Shown one piece after another: positions 27,018 to 35,827 of a stretch of 64,000 bases of DNA (its first letter is position 1; every line of letters starts with the position of its first letter). The notes beneath the pieces were generated by a model, which was not told the origin of the DNA, did not search any database, and saw only the letters and a list, made by a program, of their open reading frames with translations. The position numbers and the translations under genes are program-made. The stretch comes from Mycobacterium nebraskense (GTDB lineage: Bacteria > Actinomycetota > Actinomycetes > Mycobacteriales > Mycobacteriaceae), in NCBI RefSeq assembly GCF_002102255.1, contig NZ_LQPH01000156.1:1-64000 (forward strand). The letters run 5' to 3'.

Positions 27018-27524
27018 TTATACCGGCGCCACGAACTCGGAGGTGTAAAACTCCGCTGGATTCTGCGAGTTTCCGTTGGCCCGCTCGATAATCACCCACA
27101 CGCCCGTGGTGCCGGGCCGGATGGTGTCTTGCACGGTTGCCGTTCCGTTGCCCGCCGCGTCGATGTCCATGCCAGAGAAAGCGGTGCCGGGATCACCCGG
27201 CCCGCAAGTGCTCGACGCCGGCCGGGGCATCTCGATGAGCCCCACATCGAAGTGGGTGCCCGGCTCGGGCTCGTCGTACAGATGGACCTCCGCGATCGCT
27301 TTTGACCCGGAGGTACGGATCAGGGCCGAACCGGTGCCCAGCATCGGGCTCGGTACCTTGGGGGCGACGCCGACGCGGCTGAAATCGCAGCGCCGCAAAT
27401 AGTTGTCCAGGGCGACCGTGGTGCCGCCTTCGGCGCCGGCCTTGGTCGCCCCGAATGTCACCGCCCAGGTGATCAGGACACTGATCACGGTCGCACATGT
27501 TCGTAAGCGTGTCAGCGTGCACAT
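27018..27524 (-). CDS. Secreted hypothetical protein
   Basis: A 168-aa protein I do not recognise by name. An N-terminal hydrophobic stretch (about 10-28, VISVLITWAVTFGA) ending near KAGAEGG is a likely signal peptide. Two cysteines in the mature part (YLRRCDF, SSTCGPG) could form a disulfide. The mature part looks like a compact beta-rich domain (EVHLYDEPEPGTHFDVGLIEM). The ATG is followed by a threonine/arginine-rich n-region. The 155-nt upstream region is clearly AT-rich compared with neighbours and probably holds its promoter. It stands alone between two operons. Confidence 0.65.
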   Translation of the reverse strand: MCTLTRLRTCATVISVLITWAVTFGATKAGAEGGTTVALDNYLRRCDFSRVGVAPKVPSPMLGTGSALIRTSGSKAIAEVHLYDEPEPGTHFDVGLIEMPRPASSTCGPGDPGTAFSGMDIDAAGNGTATVQDTIRPGTTGVWVIIERANGNSQNPAEFYTSEFVAPV

Positions 27525-27679
27525 GGGCCCACCCGTTTCTCCGTGTGAACTGGATTACAGCGGATTAGGTATTAGCCCGAGTTCGGTGGAATTAAACCTA
27601 TTGCCGACAATTACTCAATCGTTAATTTGAGCGGCTATTTGGCAGTTGACCAATTGCGGCGAAACCCTTTATAAAGCCG
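27525..27679. other. AT-rich intergenic region between the secreted-protein gene and embB
   Basis: 155 nt with a marked drop in G+C (runs such as GGAATTAAACC and TCGTTAATTTGAGC). It contains the 3' side of the emb operon and the upstream region of the secreted-protein gene. No terminator hairpin of good quality was found for embB. Confidence 0.5.
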
Positions 27680-30600
27680 CTAGGGCTTAATGCGGATCTG
27701 GCCGGGCGACCACCAACCGCTGCGGGTCGCGGTGCCGAGGTCGAGCTGCGCGGGCTGCGCGTCGGCGATGTTGTCGAACTTGCGCAGCGATCCCCAGTCC
27801 CGGCCCCAGTCGTGGGACAGGTAGGTCGACATCACATGAGCCCGTAGCAGCAGATCAGTGATGCCCAGCAGGCCGCCGTTGACGCCGTCCTGCCAGGTGT
27901 CGGTGTCCTGCTTCTTGGCGTTGTAGTCCGGAGTTATGCGGAACTTGGGGATCTCGGTGACGCCGTTGACGTGCAGCATCGGCTGCTGGCACGGGAAGGC
28001 CAGCCCGACCGCCCAGTCCATCAGCACCGGCTGTGTCGAACCGACGTACTCCTGCAACGAGCGCAGTTCCGGCACGCGCGGCGGGGTGAGCGCGATCCAG
28101 TCGTCCGGCGTCAGGGACAGGTCCTCGGCGACCACCCGCACCGCGACCGCGTCGGCGGGCATCTGGGAGCGCGCGAAGCGCAGGTTGCGCCACACCTTCG
28201 GCTGCTCCCCGTACAGGTCGTAGGGCACCAGGCGCCCGGCCGGCAGCACGTCGCCGGCCGGCCCGGGCTTGCCGAATTCCAGGACCACGGTCTGCCCGCT
28301 GGTGTGGTGGTGCAGGATGCTGTTGCCGGCGATCGTGCCGGCGGCGGTCACCACGACAAGCGGGTGTCCGGGGTCGGGTTTCGGCAGCTGGTACCACGCC
28401 GAGGTGAGCTTGCTCTGCTGTTGCGCCCCGGTTGCGTAGCTGCCGGCCAGCGGAACCTGGTCGGGGTTGAGGCCGTACGGCAGCGGCACCGTCGATCCGT
28501 TGATGCCCGGCGCCTTCAGCTTGGTCGGAGCGTCCCAGTCGTAGTCGGTTCCGGGCTGTGGGACCGACGTCTCCTTGACCGACTCGGCCAGCGTGCGGTC
28601 CGGTACGCCGTTGGGGGTGAACCCTGTTGGGTTCACGCCACCCAGCGGGCCCAGCGAGCCATAATTGCCGGGCAGCGGCGCCATGAAGCCGGCGTTGCTG
28701 TCCGGCTCGACGAGCACGTCGTCGGCCAGCCCGCAACCTCCGCTGAATTCCCGCAGGTTGTCCCAGGCGTTGGAATAGGTCGGGTACTGACGCACGATGC
28801 CCGCCACCATCGACGCGATGAACACCAGCGCCATGAAGCCGGCCGCGACCGGCACCGGCGCGGCCGTCACCGTCCGCGCCAGCCGGCCCTCGCCATGGCT
28901 GGGGTCCACGAAGTGCAACCACGCCGCATACACCGCCGCGATGGCGAATAGTGCGAAAAAGATTGCGCTGATAGTGATTCCGCCGATTTTCGGCATGCTG
29001 CTGTTGAACGGCACGCCGTAGCTGGAGACATACCACCAGCCGTTGGTGGTGGCGAAGCACAGCGCCAACACGAACATCACCGCCGCCAGGAACGCCATCC
29101 GGTTGCGCGACCAGCGCAGCACCTTCGGCGACACCAGCACCGTCGTCAGCGCGGCCATCGCGGCGCCCACCGCCGCGAACAGCCCGAAGTGGTGCACCCA
29201 CTTGGTCGGGGTGAACATCAGGAAGAACATGGTGCCGAAGATGACGCCCATCAAACGCCAGGCCGGCCCGCGAGCAACTCCCGGAACTCGCTTGCGCCGC
29301 AACATGATGAACACGGCCGTGAAGAGGCACAGCGCGGTGATCAGGAAGCCGAAGCGGCGCGAGAGCGAGCCGTCGACGGTGGGCAGAATCAGATAGTAGT
29401 AGCGCAGGTTCTCGGTGTACCAGGCCTGGCTGGGCCCAATCGCGGTCCGAATCCTGGTGGCTTCCAACACCGTTGACAGCGTCTGATCGGCGAATACCAC
29501 GGTCAGGATGACCGTGCCCGCGGCCAGCATGGGTGCCACCAGCGGCAAGGTGCCGACCAGCCGATGCCGGCGGACCAGAATGCGCAGGATCGGACGCCCA
29601 CCGGCGACCAGCGCGGCCACCGCGATCAATCCGGTGGGCTGGACGCCGAGGGTGAATGCCGCGGCGATGACCGCCAGCGCGGCGGGTGTCAGTCGGCTGT
29701 AGCGCATTGAGCGCTCGATCAGCACATAGGTGATCAGCGAACCGACGGCGATGATCGGCTCGGGGCGCAGGCCGTTGTCGAATGGCATCCAGGCGGTCAG
29801 CAGGACCATGCCCGCCGCCCAATTCGCCGGCTTGCTGGCGGCTACCGCGGGCCCCAGCCGGGGCAGTACCTCACGGGAGAGCAGCAGCCAGCACACCACC
29901 CCGGCGATCAAGTCCGGCAACCGCATCCACAGGCTGGCATCGCTGACATGGGTCATCAGTGCCAGCAGGTTGTAGTACCAGCCGAAGGGGTCCTCGGGGC
30001 TGCCGAACCAGCGGAAGTAGTTCGACATGTAGCCGGCGTGGTCGGCGACCCGGGCCATGCCCAGGATGTAGCCATCGTCCGACGAGTTCGCCCCGATCAC
30101 GTGCCAGAGCACGAAGCCGAAGATCACTGTGATGTCGGCCAGGGTGAACGTGCGCCAGTTCGCGGGGATGAGCCGGCGCATCCGGTGACCGTCCAGCTGG
30201 TCGAGGCGCCACAGCGCGACCAGCGCGACGATGGTGGACACGATGGCCAGCACCATCGCGGTGAGCTTCAAAGTCGTTGGGGTGGTGGAGAACCGGGTGT
30301 CGATGGTCGCCGACAACTTCAAATCCGGCGGGGCGGGCCCGGTGAGGTCGGTGAACACCCCCACGATCTGTGGCCGCAGGTTCGGATCGGGGAAACCGCC
30401 GCTGATCGGTTTGCCCGCTGGATCATTCAGTCCGACAAAGGTGGCGAAGGCGCCCGCTTTTGTCGAGGTGATCTCGATGTGCTGACATTGCGGGGACGCC
30501 ACCTGGTCACGAGGCGCGCTGGCGATCACCACATTGCGGTCGGTGACGTCGACGCGCTTGCCGTTGACGACCACGAACAACGCATTCAGCGCGGCATCCT

Positions 30601-30880
30601 TGCCCTTCTTGGGCGCCGTACTCAACACGACCCCGCCGTCTGGTGGCAGGGCGCGCACCGCAGAGCAGGGCACGGTTGCCGTCACGTCGACCGGGGTCAG
30701 CGAAATCAGCGGTGCGGTAACGCTATTCAGCTGACCGTTCTGTGGCCAATTCAGGGTCGCGGTGGTCTGCACGACGGGCAACAGGGGAGTGGCCACCGAC
30801 AACACGAACCCGACCAGGCCGGCGATGGTCGCCACCCAGCGCGTCATCCGCACGTCCTTGCCAGCCGTCGTCACGCTCAT
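27680..30880 (-). CDS. embB: Arabinosyltransferase EmbB
   Basis: A GT-C arabinosyltransferase (1066 aa) that, with EmbA, adds alpha-1,3-Araf branches to arabinogalactan from decaprenyl-phosphoryl arabinose. It is the main ethambutol target. About 15 transmembrane segments come first, and a periplasmic carbohydrate-binding C-terminus starts at about residue 680. The catalytic acidic pair is in NSSDDGYILGM (Asp268/269). Met275 corresponds to M. tuberculosis Met306. Positions matching N399 and G406 are Asp368 and Pro375 (MPFDNGLRPEPII). The ATG overlaps the embA stop (ATGA). Confidence 0.96.
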   Translation of the reverse strand: MSVTTAGKDVRMTRWVATIAGLVGFVLSVATPLLPVVQTTATLNWPQNGQLNSVTAPLISLTPVDVTATVPCSAVRALPPDGGVVLSTAPKKGKDAALNALFVVVNGKRVDVTDRNVVIASAPRDQVASPQCQHIEITSTKAGAFATFVGLNDPAGKPISGGFPDPNLRPQIVGVFTDLTGPAPPDLKLSATIDTRFSTTPTTLKLTAMVLAIVSTIVALVALWRLDQLDGHRMRRLIPANWRTFTLADITVIFGFVLWHVIGANSSDDGYILGMARVADHAGYMSNYFRWFGSPEDPFGWYYNLLALMTHVSDASLWMRLPDLIAGVVCWLLLSREVLPRLGPAVAASKPANWAAGMVLLTAWMPFDNGLRPEPIIAVGSLITYVLIERSMRYSRLTPAALAVIAAAFTLGVQPTGLIAVAALVAGGRPILRILVRRHRLVGTLPLVAPMLAAGTVILTVVFADQTLSTVLEATRIRTAIGPSQAWYTENLRYYYLILPTVDGSLSRRFGFLITALCLFTAVFIMLRRKRVPGVARGPAWRLMGVIFGTMFFLMFTPTKWVHHFGLFAAVGAAMAALTTVLVSPKVLRWSRNRMAFLAAVMFVLALCFATTNGWWYVSSYGVPFNSSMPKIGGITISAIFFALFAIAAVYAAWLHFVDPSHGEGRLARTVTAAPVPVAAGFMALVFIASMVAGIVRQYPTYSNAWDNLREFSGGCGLADDVLVEPDSNAGFMAPLPGNYGSLGPLGGVNPTGFTPNGVPDRTLAESVKETSVPQPGTDYDWDAPTKLKAPGINGSTVPLPYGLNPDQVPLAGSYATGAQQQSKLTSAWYQLPKPDPGHPLVVVTAAGTIAGNSILHHHTSGQTVVLEFGKPGPAGDVLPAGRLVPYDLYGEQPKVWRNLRFARSQMPADAVAVRVVAEDLSLTPDDWIALTPPRVPELRSLQEYVGSTQPVLMDWAVGLAFPCQQPMLHVNGVTEIPKFRITPDYNAKKQDTDTWQDGVNGGLLGITDLLLRAHVMSTYLSHDWGRDWGSLRKFDNIADAQPAQLDLGTATRSGWWSPGQIRIKP

Positions 30881-33800
30881 GGCAGTGCCCGAATCGGTCC
30901 CTGCCGGCTCCAGCCGTGCACTGTCATCACACCCTGTTCGACAACGGCGTCCGGCGCCTGATCAGCCGGCACCAACCGGAAGTACTGCTCCACGGATCCC
31001 CAGTCGCGATACCAGTCGCCACGCAGATACGTCGAGATCGTCGAGGTACGAAGCATCGCCTGAGTGAACAGGAACGGACCGCCGGCCTCGCTGGCCTGCC
31101 ACCCGTTCGACGACGACGCCGTCTGCTTGTGGTCGGGCAGGATCCGGTATTGCGGAAGTTCGGCCACGCCAAGGTGTTCGGAGAACGGCCGTTGGCACGG
31201 AAAGTTGGCGGCGGTCGCGATGTCCATCAGCACGGGTGTGTGCGAACCGATCAGCTGCTGCAAGGGTTCCAGCACCGGAACCCGCGGCGGCGTGAACGCG
31301 AACCACTGATCCGAACTCAGGTTCGGGTCGTAGGCGACGATGCGCGCCACGTTGGCCTCGGGCGGCGCCCAGGTCAGTGGGAACCGCAGATTGCGCCATG
31401 CCGGCTCCGGTCCGATATCGATCGGCTGCACCTCCGCCAGCGGCTGGGTGGTGCCGTCGGGGCGAGCGACTCCCCATTGCAACTTCAGCGACTGCCCGTA
31501 GGTGAAGGTGCCGTCCTCTTTGTACGACCAGATCGCACCGGACGCCGACACCACGACGATCGGGCGGTCCGGGGTGCGCTGCGGCAGCTGATACCACGCC
31601 GAGGTGGCGGTGGCGGCCAACGAGTTCTCGCCGTAGCTGCCCATCACCGGGGTGCGGGCCGGGTCGAGACCGAACGGCAGCGCCGCGTGCGAGCCGTTGA
31701 CCCCGACGGGGCCTTTCCCGCCGGCCGTGCCCGCCGAGTCGCTCATCGCGGCGTTTGGCTTGTTGGGTGACGCGTCGGAATTCACCACCCCCGGTTTGGT
31801 CACCACGGGGTACGACCTCAGGTCATCGCCCACGCCGTCGGGTTTGAAGCCGACCGGGTTGCTACCGCCGAGCGGGCCGCCGGGGCCGAAGGTCTGCCCG
31901 GGCGCCGGCTGCAGCATGCCGGCATTGGGGTCGGGCTCGGTCAGCACGTCGTCGGCCATCGCGCAGCTTTGCGGGGAAGTCCCCGCAAGACCCGAGGTGA
32001 TGGCGGCGAGATTGGCCTTGCCGGTGGTGTAGAGCGGGTAGCGGAACACCGCGCCTTTGGTCAGTGAGGCGACTTCGCCGACGACCATGATGGTCGCGAC
32101 CACGAGCAGGGGCGTCGACGCCAGCACCCGGTTGCGCCGGTTGTCCTTGACTTCGGTGTGGCCGGCGTAGTCCATCCGGAAGTGCTGCCACGCGGCCAGC
32201 AGGCCGGTGAGGATCGACAACGTCAAGAACATCGACGTCACCGGATGGCTCGCGATGACCGGCTGGATGTCGTACCAGGGCACCCCGTAGTTGCCGACGT
32301 AGAACCAGCCGTTGATGCCGGAGGTCGCCACCGCCAACACGAACAGCAGTGCCGTCACGTACAGCGTGAGGTTGCGGCGGTTGTGCAGGCCGATCCGCGC
32401 AAGGGCGAACGCGGTGACCGCACCCAGCGCCCCGGCCAGTCCGGCGAAGGCGCCGAACTGGATCGCCCACTTCGTCGGGGTGAACGTCAAGAGCAAGAGG
32501 CCAAGGGCGGTGGTGCCGATCAACCGCCAGGCCGGGCCGCTGGCGACTCCCGGCACTCCACCCCGGCGCAGCAGGATGACCAGCATCCCGAACAGGCACA
32601 GCAACAGCACCAGGACCGCGAATCGCCTAGCCATGGACCCGTCGGGGTTGGACTCCACCGTGAGGAAGTAGTAGCGAAGCCCCTCCTGGTACCACGCGAT
32701 CGTCGGCCCGACTTTGTATTTGATGCGCGCAGACTCGGCGATGGTGGCCAGCGTCTGGCTGCGGAACACAACGACGGTGATCAGGGACAGCGACGCCGCC
32801 AGCACCGCCAGCGGCGCGAGCAGCCCGTCGGTCGCCCGGCGCCGCCGGATCGTCTGGGCGACGGCCCGCGATCCGGTCAGCAGCGCGGCGACGGCGATCA
32901 AGCCCTGTGGCGCCAGCGTCGCGGTGAGCATGGCGACGAAGATGGCGACCGCGGCCGGGGCCAGCCGTTGCAGCGCGATCGCGCGTTCGACCAGGATCCA
33001 GGTGATCAGCACGCCGAGCGCGATCAGTGGCTCGGGCCGCAAGCCGTTGTTGAACGGCAACCAGGCGGCCAGGAACACCGCACCCGCGGTGAACACCGCC
33101 ACCCGGTTCGCCGCCAGGCCGCCCCTGCCCGGCCCCAGCCTGCGCAGGATCCAGTGGCTGATCACCAGCCAGCAGGCGATCCCGGCCAGCGTGGCCGGTA
33201 ACCGCATCCACACGCCGGCGGTGCTGACCGACGCCAGCCTGGACAACACCCCGAGGTACCAGTCGAACGGCGCGTCCGTCGCGCCGAAGTAGCGGTAGTA
33301 GTTGGCGATATAGCCGGCCTTGGGGGCGACACGGGCGATGGTCAGGTTGTAGCCGTCGTCGGATGAGGTGGCGCCGATGACGTGCCAGAGCAGCAGCGTC
33401 GCGATCACTCCGGCGTCGGCGATCCAGGTCGCCACCCCTACCCGGCGCCACGAACTCCACCGCGCCCGGGGGCGGTACCGGGAGAGCCAGGCGATCGGCG
33501 ACCGCCAATTGACCAGCGTGCCGCCGCCGCGACTGCGACGGTCCAGCGCGGCCAGCGCGATCACGGCCGTCAGGACGGCCAGGGCGCCCACGACCATGGC
33601 GAGCTGTTTGAGGGCGGTGGGGGCGGTGATGAACCGGGTGTCGATGTCGACGCGGGCGGACAGTCCGGGTTGGGCGGGCACCTTCAGGTCCGTGAAGATC
33701 CCGCCGACTTGGGGCTTCTTTTCCGAGGACAGCATCCCGGCGGCGCCCGGCATGCCGACGAACTCCGCGCCCGCCGAGCCCGCGTCGGCCCAGGCGTGCA

Positions 33801-34212
33801 GCACGCTGCAGGCCCCGCCGGCGACCGCCTGCCGCGGCGCTGCCGCGGCCACGGTGTCGCGGAACGCGACGACCACCAGGTCCTTGTCGGCGCGCACGAA
33901 CAGACCGTCCTTGCCGGCGTCTATCCCGCCGGCGGGCAGGGTGGAGACCACCAAGCCGCCGCTGGGGGGCAGGGTGGCGATCGCCGCGCATGGAATGGAG
34001 ATGTCCAGTGCCCGCGGCGCCCCGGACACCAGGGGCGCGGTGATCTGGGTGACGTGCCCGTCGGTGGTGCCCTGGGGCCACAGCACGGTCGCGGTGGTCT
34101 GTCGAACGGGGAGCAACGGGACGAGCGCGCACAACAGCAGTCCCACGATCCCCGCGACGGCGGCCACCAACCGGGGGATCCGCTGCGATCGCTGATTACC
34201 GTCGGGGGGCAC
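30877..34212 (-). CDS. embA: Arabinosyltransferase EmbA
   Basis: Partner of EmbB in arabinogalactan arabinan branching (1111 aa, GT-C fold). The catalytic motif is TSSDDGYNL after LWHVIGA. An extended membrane domain is followed by a C-terminal lectin-like domain with CAMADDVLTEPDPNAG and FPCQRPFSEHLG. GTG start (MPPDGNQRSQ). A small 20-nt palindrome near residues 742-748 adds a few residues (AGTSPQ) compared with the M. tuberculosis protein I recall. In most mycobacteria I know, embA directly follows embC. Here a three-gene cassette and a 126-nt gap with a direct repeat come before it. Confidence 0.96.
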   Translation of the reverse strand: MPPDGNQRSQRIPRLVAAVAGIVGLLLCALVPLLPVRQTTATVLWPQGTTDGHVTQITAPLVSGAPRALDISIPCAAIATLPPSGGLVVSTLPAGGIDAGKDGLFVRADKDLVVVAFRDTVAAAAPRQAVAGGACSVLHAWADAGSAGAEFVGMPGAAGMLSSEKKPQVGGIFTDLKVPAQPGLSARVDIDTRFITAPTALKQLAMVVGALAVLTAVIALAALDRRSRGGGTLVNWRSPIAWLSRYRPRARWSSWRRVGVATWIADAGVIATLLLWHVIGATSSDDGYNLTIARVAPKAGYIANYYRYFGATDAPFDWYLGVLSRLASVSTAGVWMRLPATLAGIACWLVISHWILRRLGPGRGGLAANRVAVFTAGAVFLAAWLPFNNGLRPEPLIALGVLITWILVERAIALQRLAPAAVAIFVAMLTATLAPQGLIAVAALLTGSRAVAQTIRRRRATDGLLAPLAVLAASLSLITVVVFRSQTLATIAESARIKYKVGPTIAWYQEGLRYYFLTVESNPDGSMARRFAVLVLLLCLFGMLVILLRRGGVPGVASGPAWRLIGTTALGLLLLTFTPTKWAIQFGAFAGLAGALGAVTAFALARIGLHNRRNLTLYVTALLFVLAVATSGINGWFYVGNYGVPWYDIQPVIASHPVTSMFLTLSILTGLLAAWQHFRMDYAGHTEVKDNRRNRVLASTPLLVVATIMVVGEVASLTKGAVFRYPLYTTGKANLAAITSGLAGTSPQSCAMADDVLTEPDPNAGMLQPAPGQTFGPGGPLGGSNPVGFKPDGVGDDLRSYPVVTKPGVVNSDASPNKPNAAMSDSAGTAGGKGPVGVNGSHAALPFGLDPARTPVMGSYGENSLAATATSAWYQLPQRTPDRPIVVVSASGAIWSYKEDGTFTYGQSLKLQWGVARPDGTTQPLAEVQPIDIGPEPAWRNLRFPLTWAPPEANVARIVAYDPNLSSDQWFAFTPPRVPVLEPLQQLIGSHTPVLMDIATAANFPCQRPFSEHLGVAELPQYRILPDHKQTASSSNGWQASEAGGPFLFTQAMLRTSTISTYLRGDWYRDWGSVEQYFRLVPADQAPDAVVEQGVMTVHGWSRQGPIRALP

Positions 34213-34237
34213 GAGGCTCGATCGTAAGCGAAGCCGC

Positions 34238-34325
34238 TTTGTCCGCCGAGGACGCGGGGCCGCGCGCGGGCCCGCGGACGGTCGGACATTGAAGATTTTG
34301 TCCGCCGAGGACGCGGGGCCGCGCG
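34238..34325. repeat. Direct repeat upstream of embA
   Basis: A 29-nt unit beginning TTTGTCCGCCGAGGACGCGG occurs at 34238-34266 and again, identical, at 34297-34325, 59 nt apart. Both copies are in the gap between the cassette and embA. They could be paired regulator sites or a footprint of duplication. Confidence 0.8.
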
Positions 34326-34338
34326 GGGCCGTGCAGCG

Positions 34339-34962
34339 TCAGCGGGTGAGCCGGGCGGCCAGGGTGTCCAGGCCGGGGCCGTCGAGGTCGGCGAGCGCAG
34401 CGGGCCGCCCGGACATCGCCATCAGAAGCGCCTCCCCGGGCCCGGTGACTTCCGGGCCGTGGCCGTGTTCCCAATCGAGGTCGGTGGCGCGCAGCCGCAG
34501 CCCTCTGATCCGGCGTCCGGCGCCGAGCCTGGGATTGCCGGGCACCAAGCCGAGGACCCGCTCGAGCCGATCGACCGGCACGCTGCGCGGTCGCCCCAGC
34601 GCGCGGCGGATGTCCTGGTGGTGGATGGTGCCGTCGACGAGTGCGATCATCCCGCCGAAACCCGCTGTCAGGCCGCGTGGTTGGAGATGGGTACGCAGAA
34701 AATACAGCAACTGTTCGGGACTCAGGTCCGCGAACTCGTCGACGCCGACCTGGTTGGCCCGGACCAGCCAGCCCTTCGCGAAGCGCTTCAGCAGCCCGAG
34801 GGCGCCGAGCTCTTCGTAGCTGATCACATGCGCCACAACGTCTTTGACCGTCCAACCGGAACACAGGCTGGGCGCGTCCCACTGCTGCGGCGTCAGGGTG
34901 GCCAGGAATTCCGCCAAATCGGCCCGCTCGGCGCCGGCCATGTCCATCAGGGTGGCCGTCAT
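34339..34962 (-). CDS. DinB/maleylpyruvate isomerase-type (TIGR03083-like) metal-binding protein
   Basis: A 207-aa four-helix-bundle protein of the DinB/mycothiol-dependent maleylpyruvate isomerase group. Signatures are SLCSGWTVKDVVAHVISYEE (usual first metal-ligand His in AHV) and DGTIHHQDIRRALG (His pair). Such enzymes often use mycothiol or detoxify electrophiles. The ATG overlaps the stop of the SRPBCC gene (ATGA). It is the last gene of the ArsR-SRPBCC-DinB cassette that interrupts the emb locus. Substrate unknown. Confidence 0.82.
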   Translation of the reverse strand: MTATLMDMAGAERADLAEFLATLTPQQWDAPSLCSGWTVKDVVAHVISYEELGALGLLKRFAKGWLVRANQVGVDEFADLSPEQLLYFLRTHLQPRGLTAGFGGMIALVDGTIHHQDIRRALGRPRSVPVDRLERVLGLVPGNPRLGAGRRIRGLRLRATDLDWEHGHGPEVTGPGEALLMAMSGRPAALADLDGPGLDTLAARLTR

Positions 34963-35441
34963 TTCCGGGCCCCGGCGGGCAGCAGGCGGGCGTAGCGATC
35001 CAGGTACAGCGGCCAGCCCGCCTCGCCGTCGACACCCTCGGCGACGGATTGCCATCCGGGACCGTGGCGGTCCAGGTGGCGGTGTTCGAGGTCGACCCGG
35101 GTGCGGGCGTCGGACTCCGCGGTGAAGCGCACCTCGACTTCGCTGGTTTTAGCCTGGTCGGACTCCAGCTGCCAGGTAGGGCCGATATCCCAGCTGAACA
35201 GGAGCCGGTGCGGCGGCTCGTAGGCCAAGACCCGCGCCCAGCGGCACACGCTGCCGTCGACGCCGCGGTCGTAGATGTGGCCGCCCGCCCGGGGCTCGAA
35301 CACCGTCTCGGCGATCGGGACCGCCAGCAGGTTATGCTCCCGGGGCTTGAAGGCGCCGAACTGCTCGGTGAAGACGGCGAACGCCCGCTCGATTGGCGCG
35401 TTGACGACGACGTGGTGGGTGACGTTGGGAATCCGTTGCAT
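34959..35441 (-). CDS. SRPBCC (AHSA1-type) domain protein
   Basis: A 160-aa START/AHSA1-like hydrophobic-ligand-binding protein. VVVNAPIERAFAVFTEQFGAF is the characteristic first strand and helix, and GGHIYDRGVDGSVCRWARV and PPHRLLFSWDI the central strands. Small proteins of this type are very often encoded directly after an ArsR regulator, as here. The start used is the ATG overlapping the ArsR stop (TGATG); a GTG one codon upstream is possible. Ligand unknown. Confidence 0.85.
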   Translation of the reverse strand: MQRIPNVTHHVVVNAPIERAFAVFTEQFGAFKPREHNLLAVPIAETVFEPRAGGHIYDRGVDGSVCRWARVLAYEPPHRLLFSWDIGPTWQLESDQAKTSEVEVRFTAESDARTRVDLEHRHLDRHGPGWQSVAEGVDGEAGWPLYLDRYARLLPAGARK

Positions 35442-35764
35442 CACAGGGCTTCTCCTTCACTCTCGTCGATCCTCTGGGCGTAGCCGGCCAGCGCCTGCGT
35501 CCAGAACCGGTCGAGATCGGCACGCAATGCCTCCAGGCCAGTCGGGTCGAGTTGGTAGACCCGGCGGGTCCCCGCGGCGCGGTCACGCACCAGCCCGGCG
35601 GACTTGAGCACTTTGAGGTGTTGTGACACCGCCGGCCTGCTGACGGGCAGGTCGCGAGCCAATTCGCCGACCGCCGACGGGCCGTGCGCGAGACGTTCGA
35701 CGATGGCCCGCCGCGTCCCGTCGGCCAGGGCCAGCCACACGTCACCGCTTTGGTAAGTGACCAC
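35441..35764 (-). CDS. ArsR-family transcriptional regulator
   Basis: A 107-aa winged-helix repressor. The recognition helix region is LPVSRPAVSQHLKVLKSAGLV, followed by the wing GTRRVYQLD. No cysteine metal site is present, so it belongs to the metal-independent ArsR subgroup usually paired with SRPBCC proteins. It probably autoregulates the three-gene cassette, and the GGTAAG-containing sequence just upstream (35750-35775) may hold its operator. GTG start. It lies 63 nt after the embC stop in the same direction, so readthrough from embC would also transcribe it. Confidence 0.87.
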   Translation of the reverse strand: MVTYQSGDVWLALADGTRRAIVERLAHGPSAVGELARDLPVSRPAVSQHLKVLKSAGLVRDRAAGTRRVYQLDPTGLEALRADLDRFWTQALAGYAQRIDESEGEAL

Positions 35765-35827
35765 GAACGGTAAGCATAGGGTTACGGATAAGGGTCGGCA
35801 AGACCCGGCCGACGGCCGAGGCGATGC

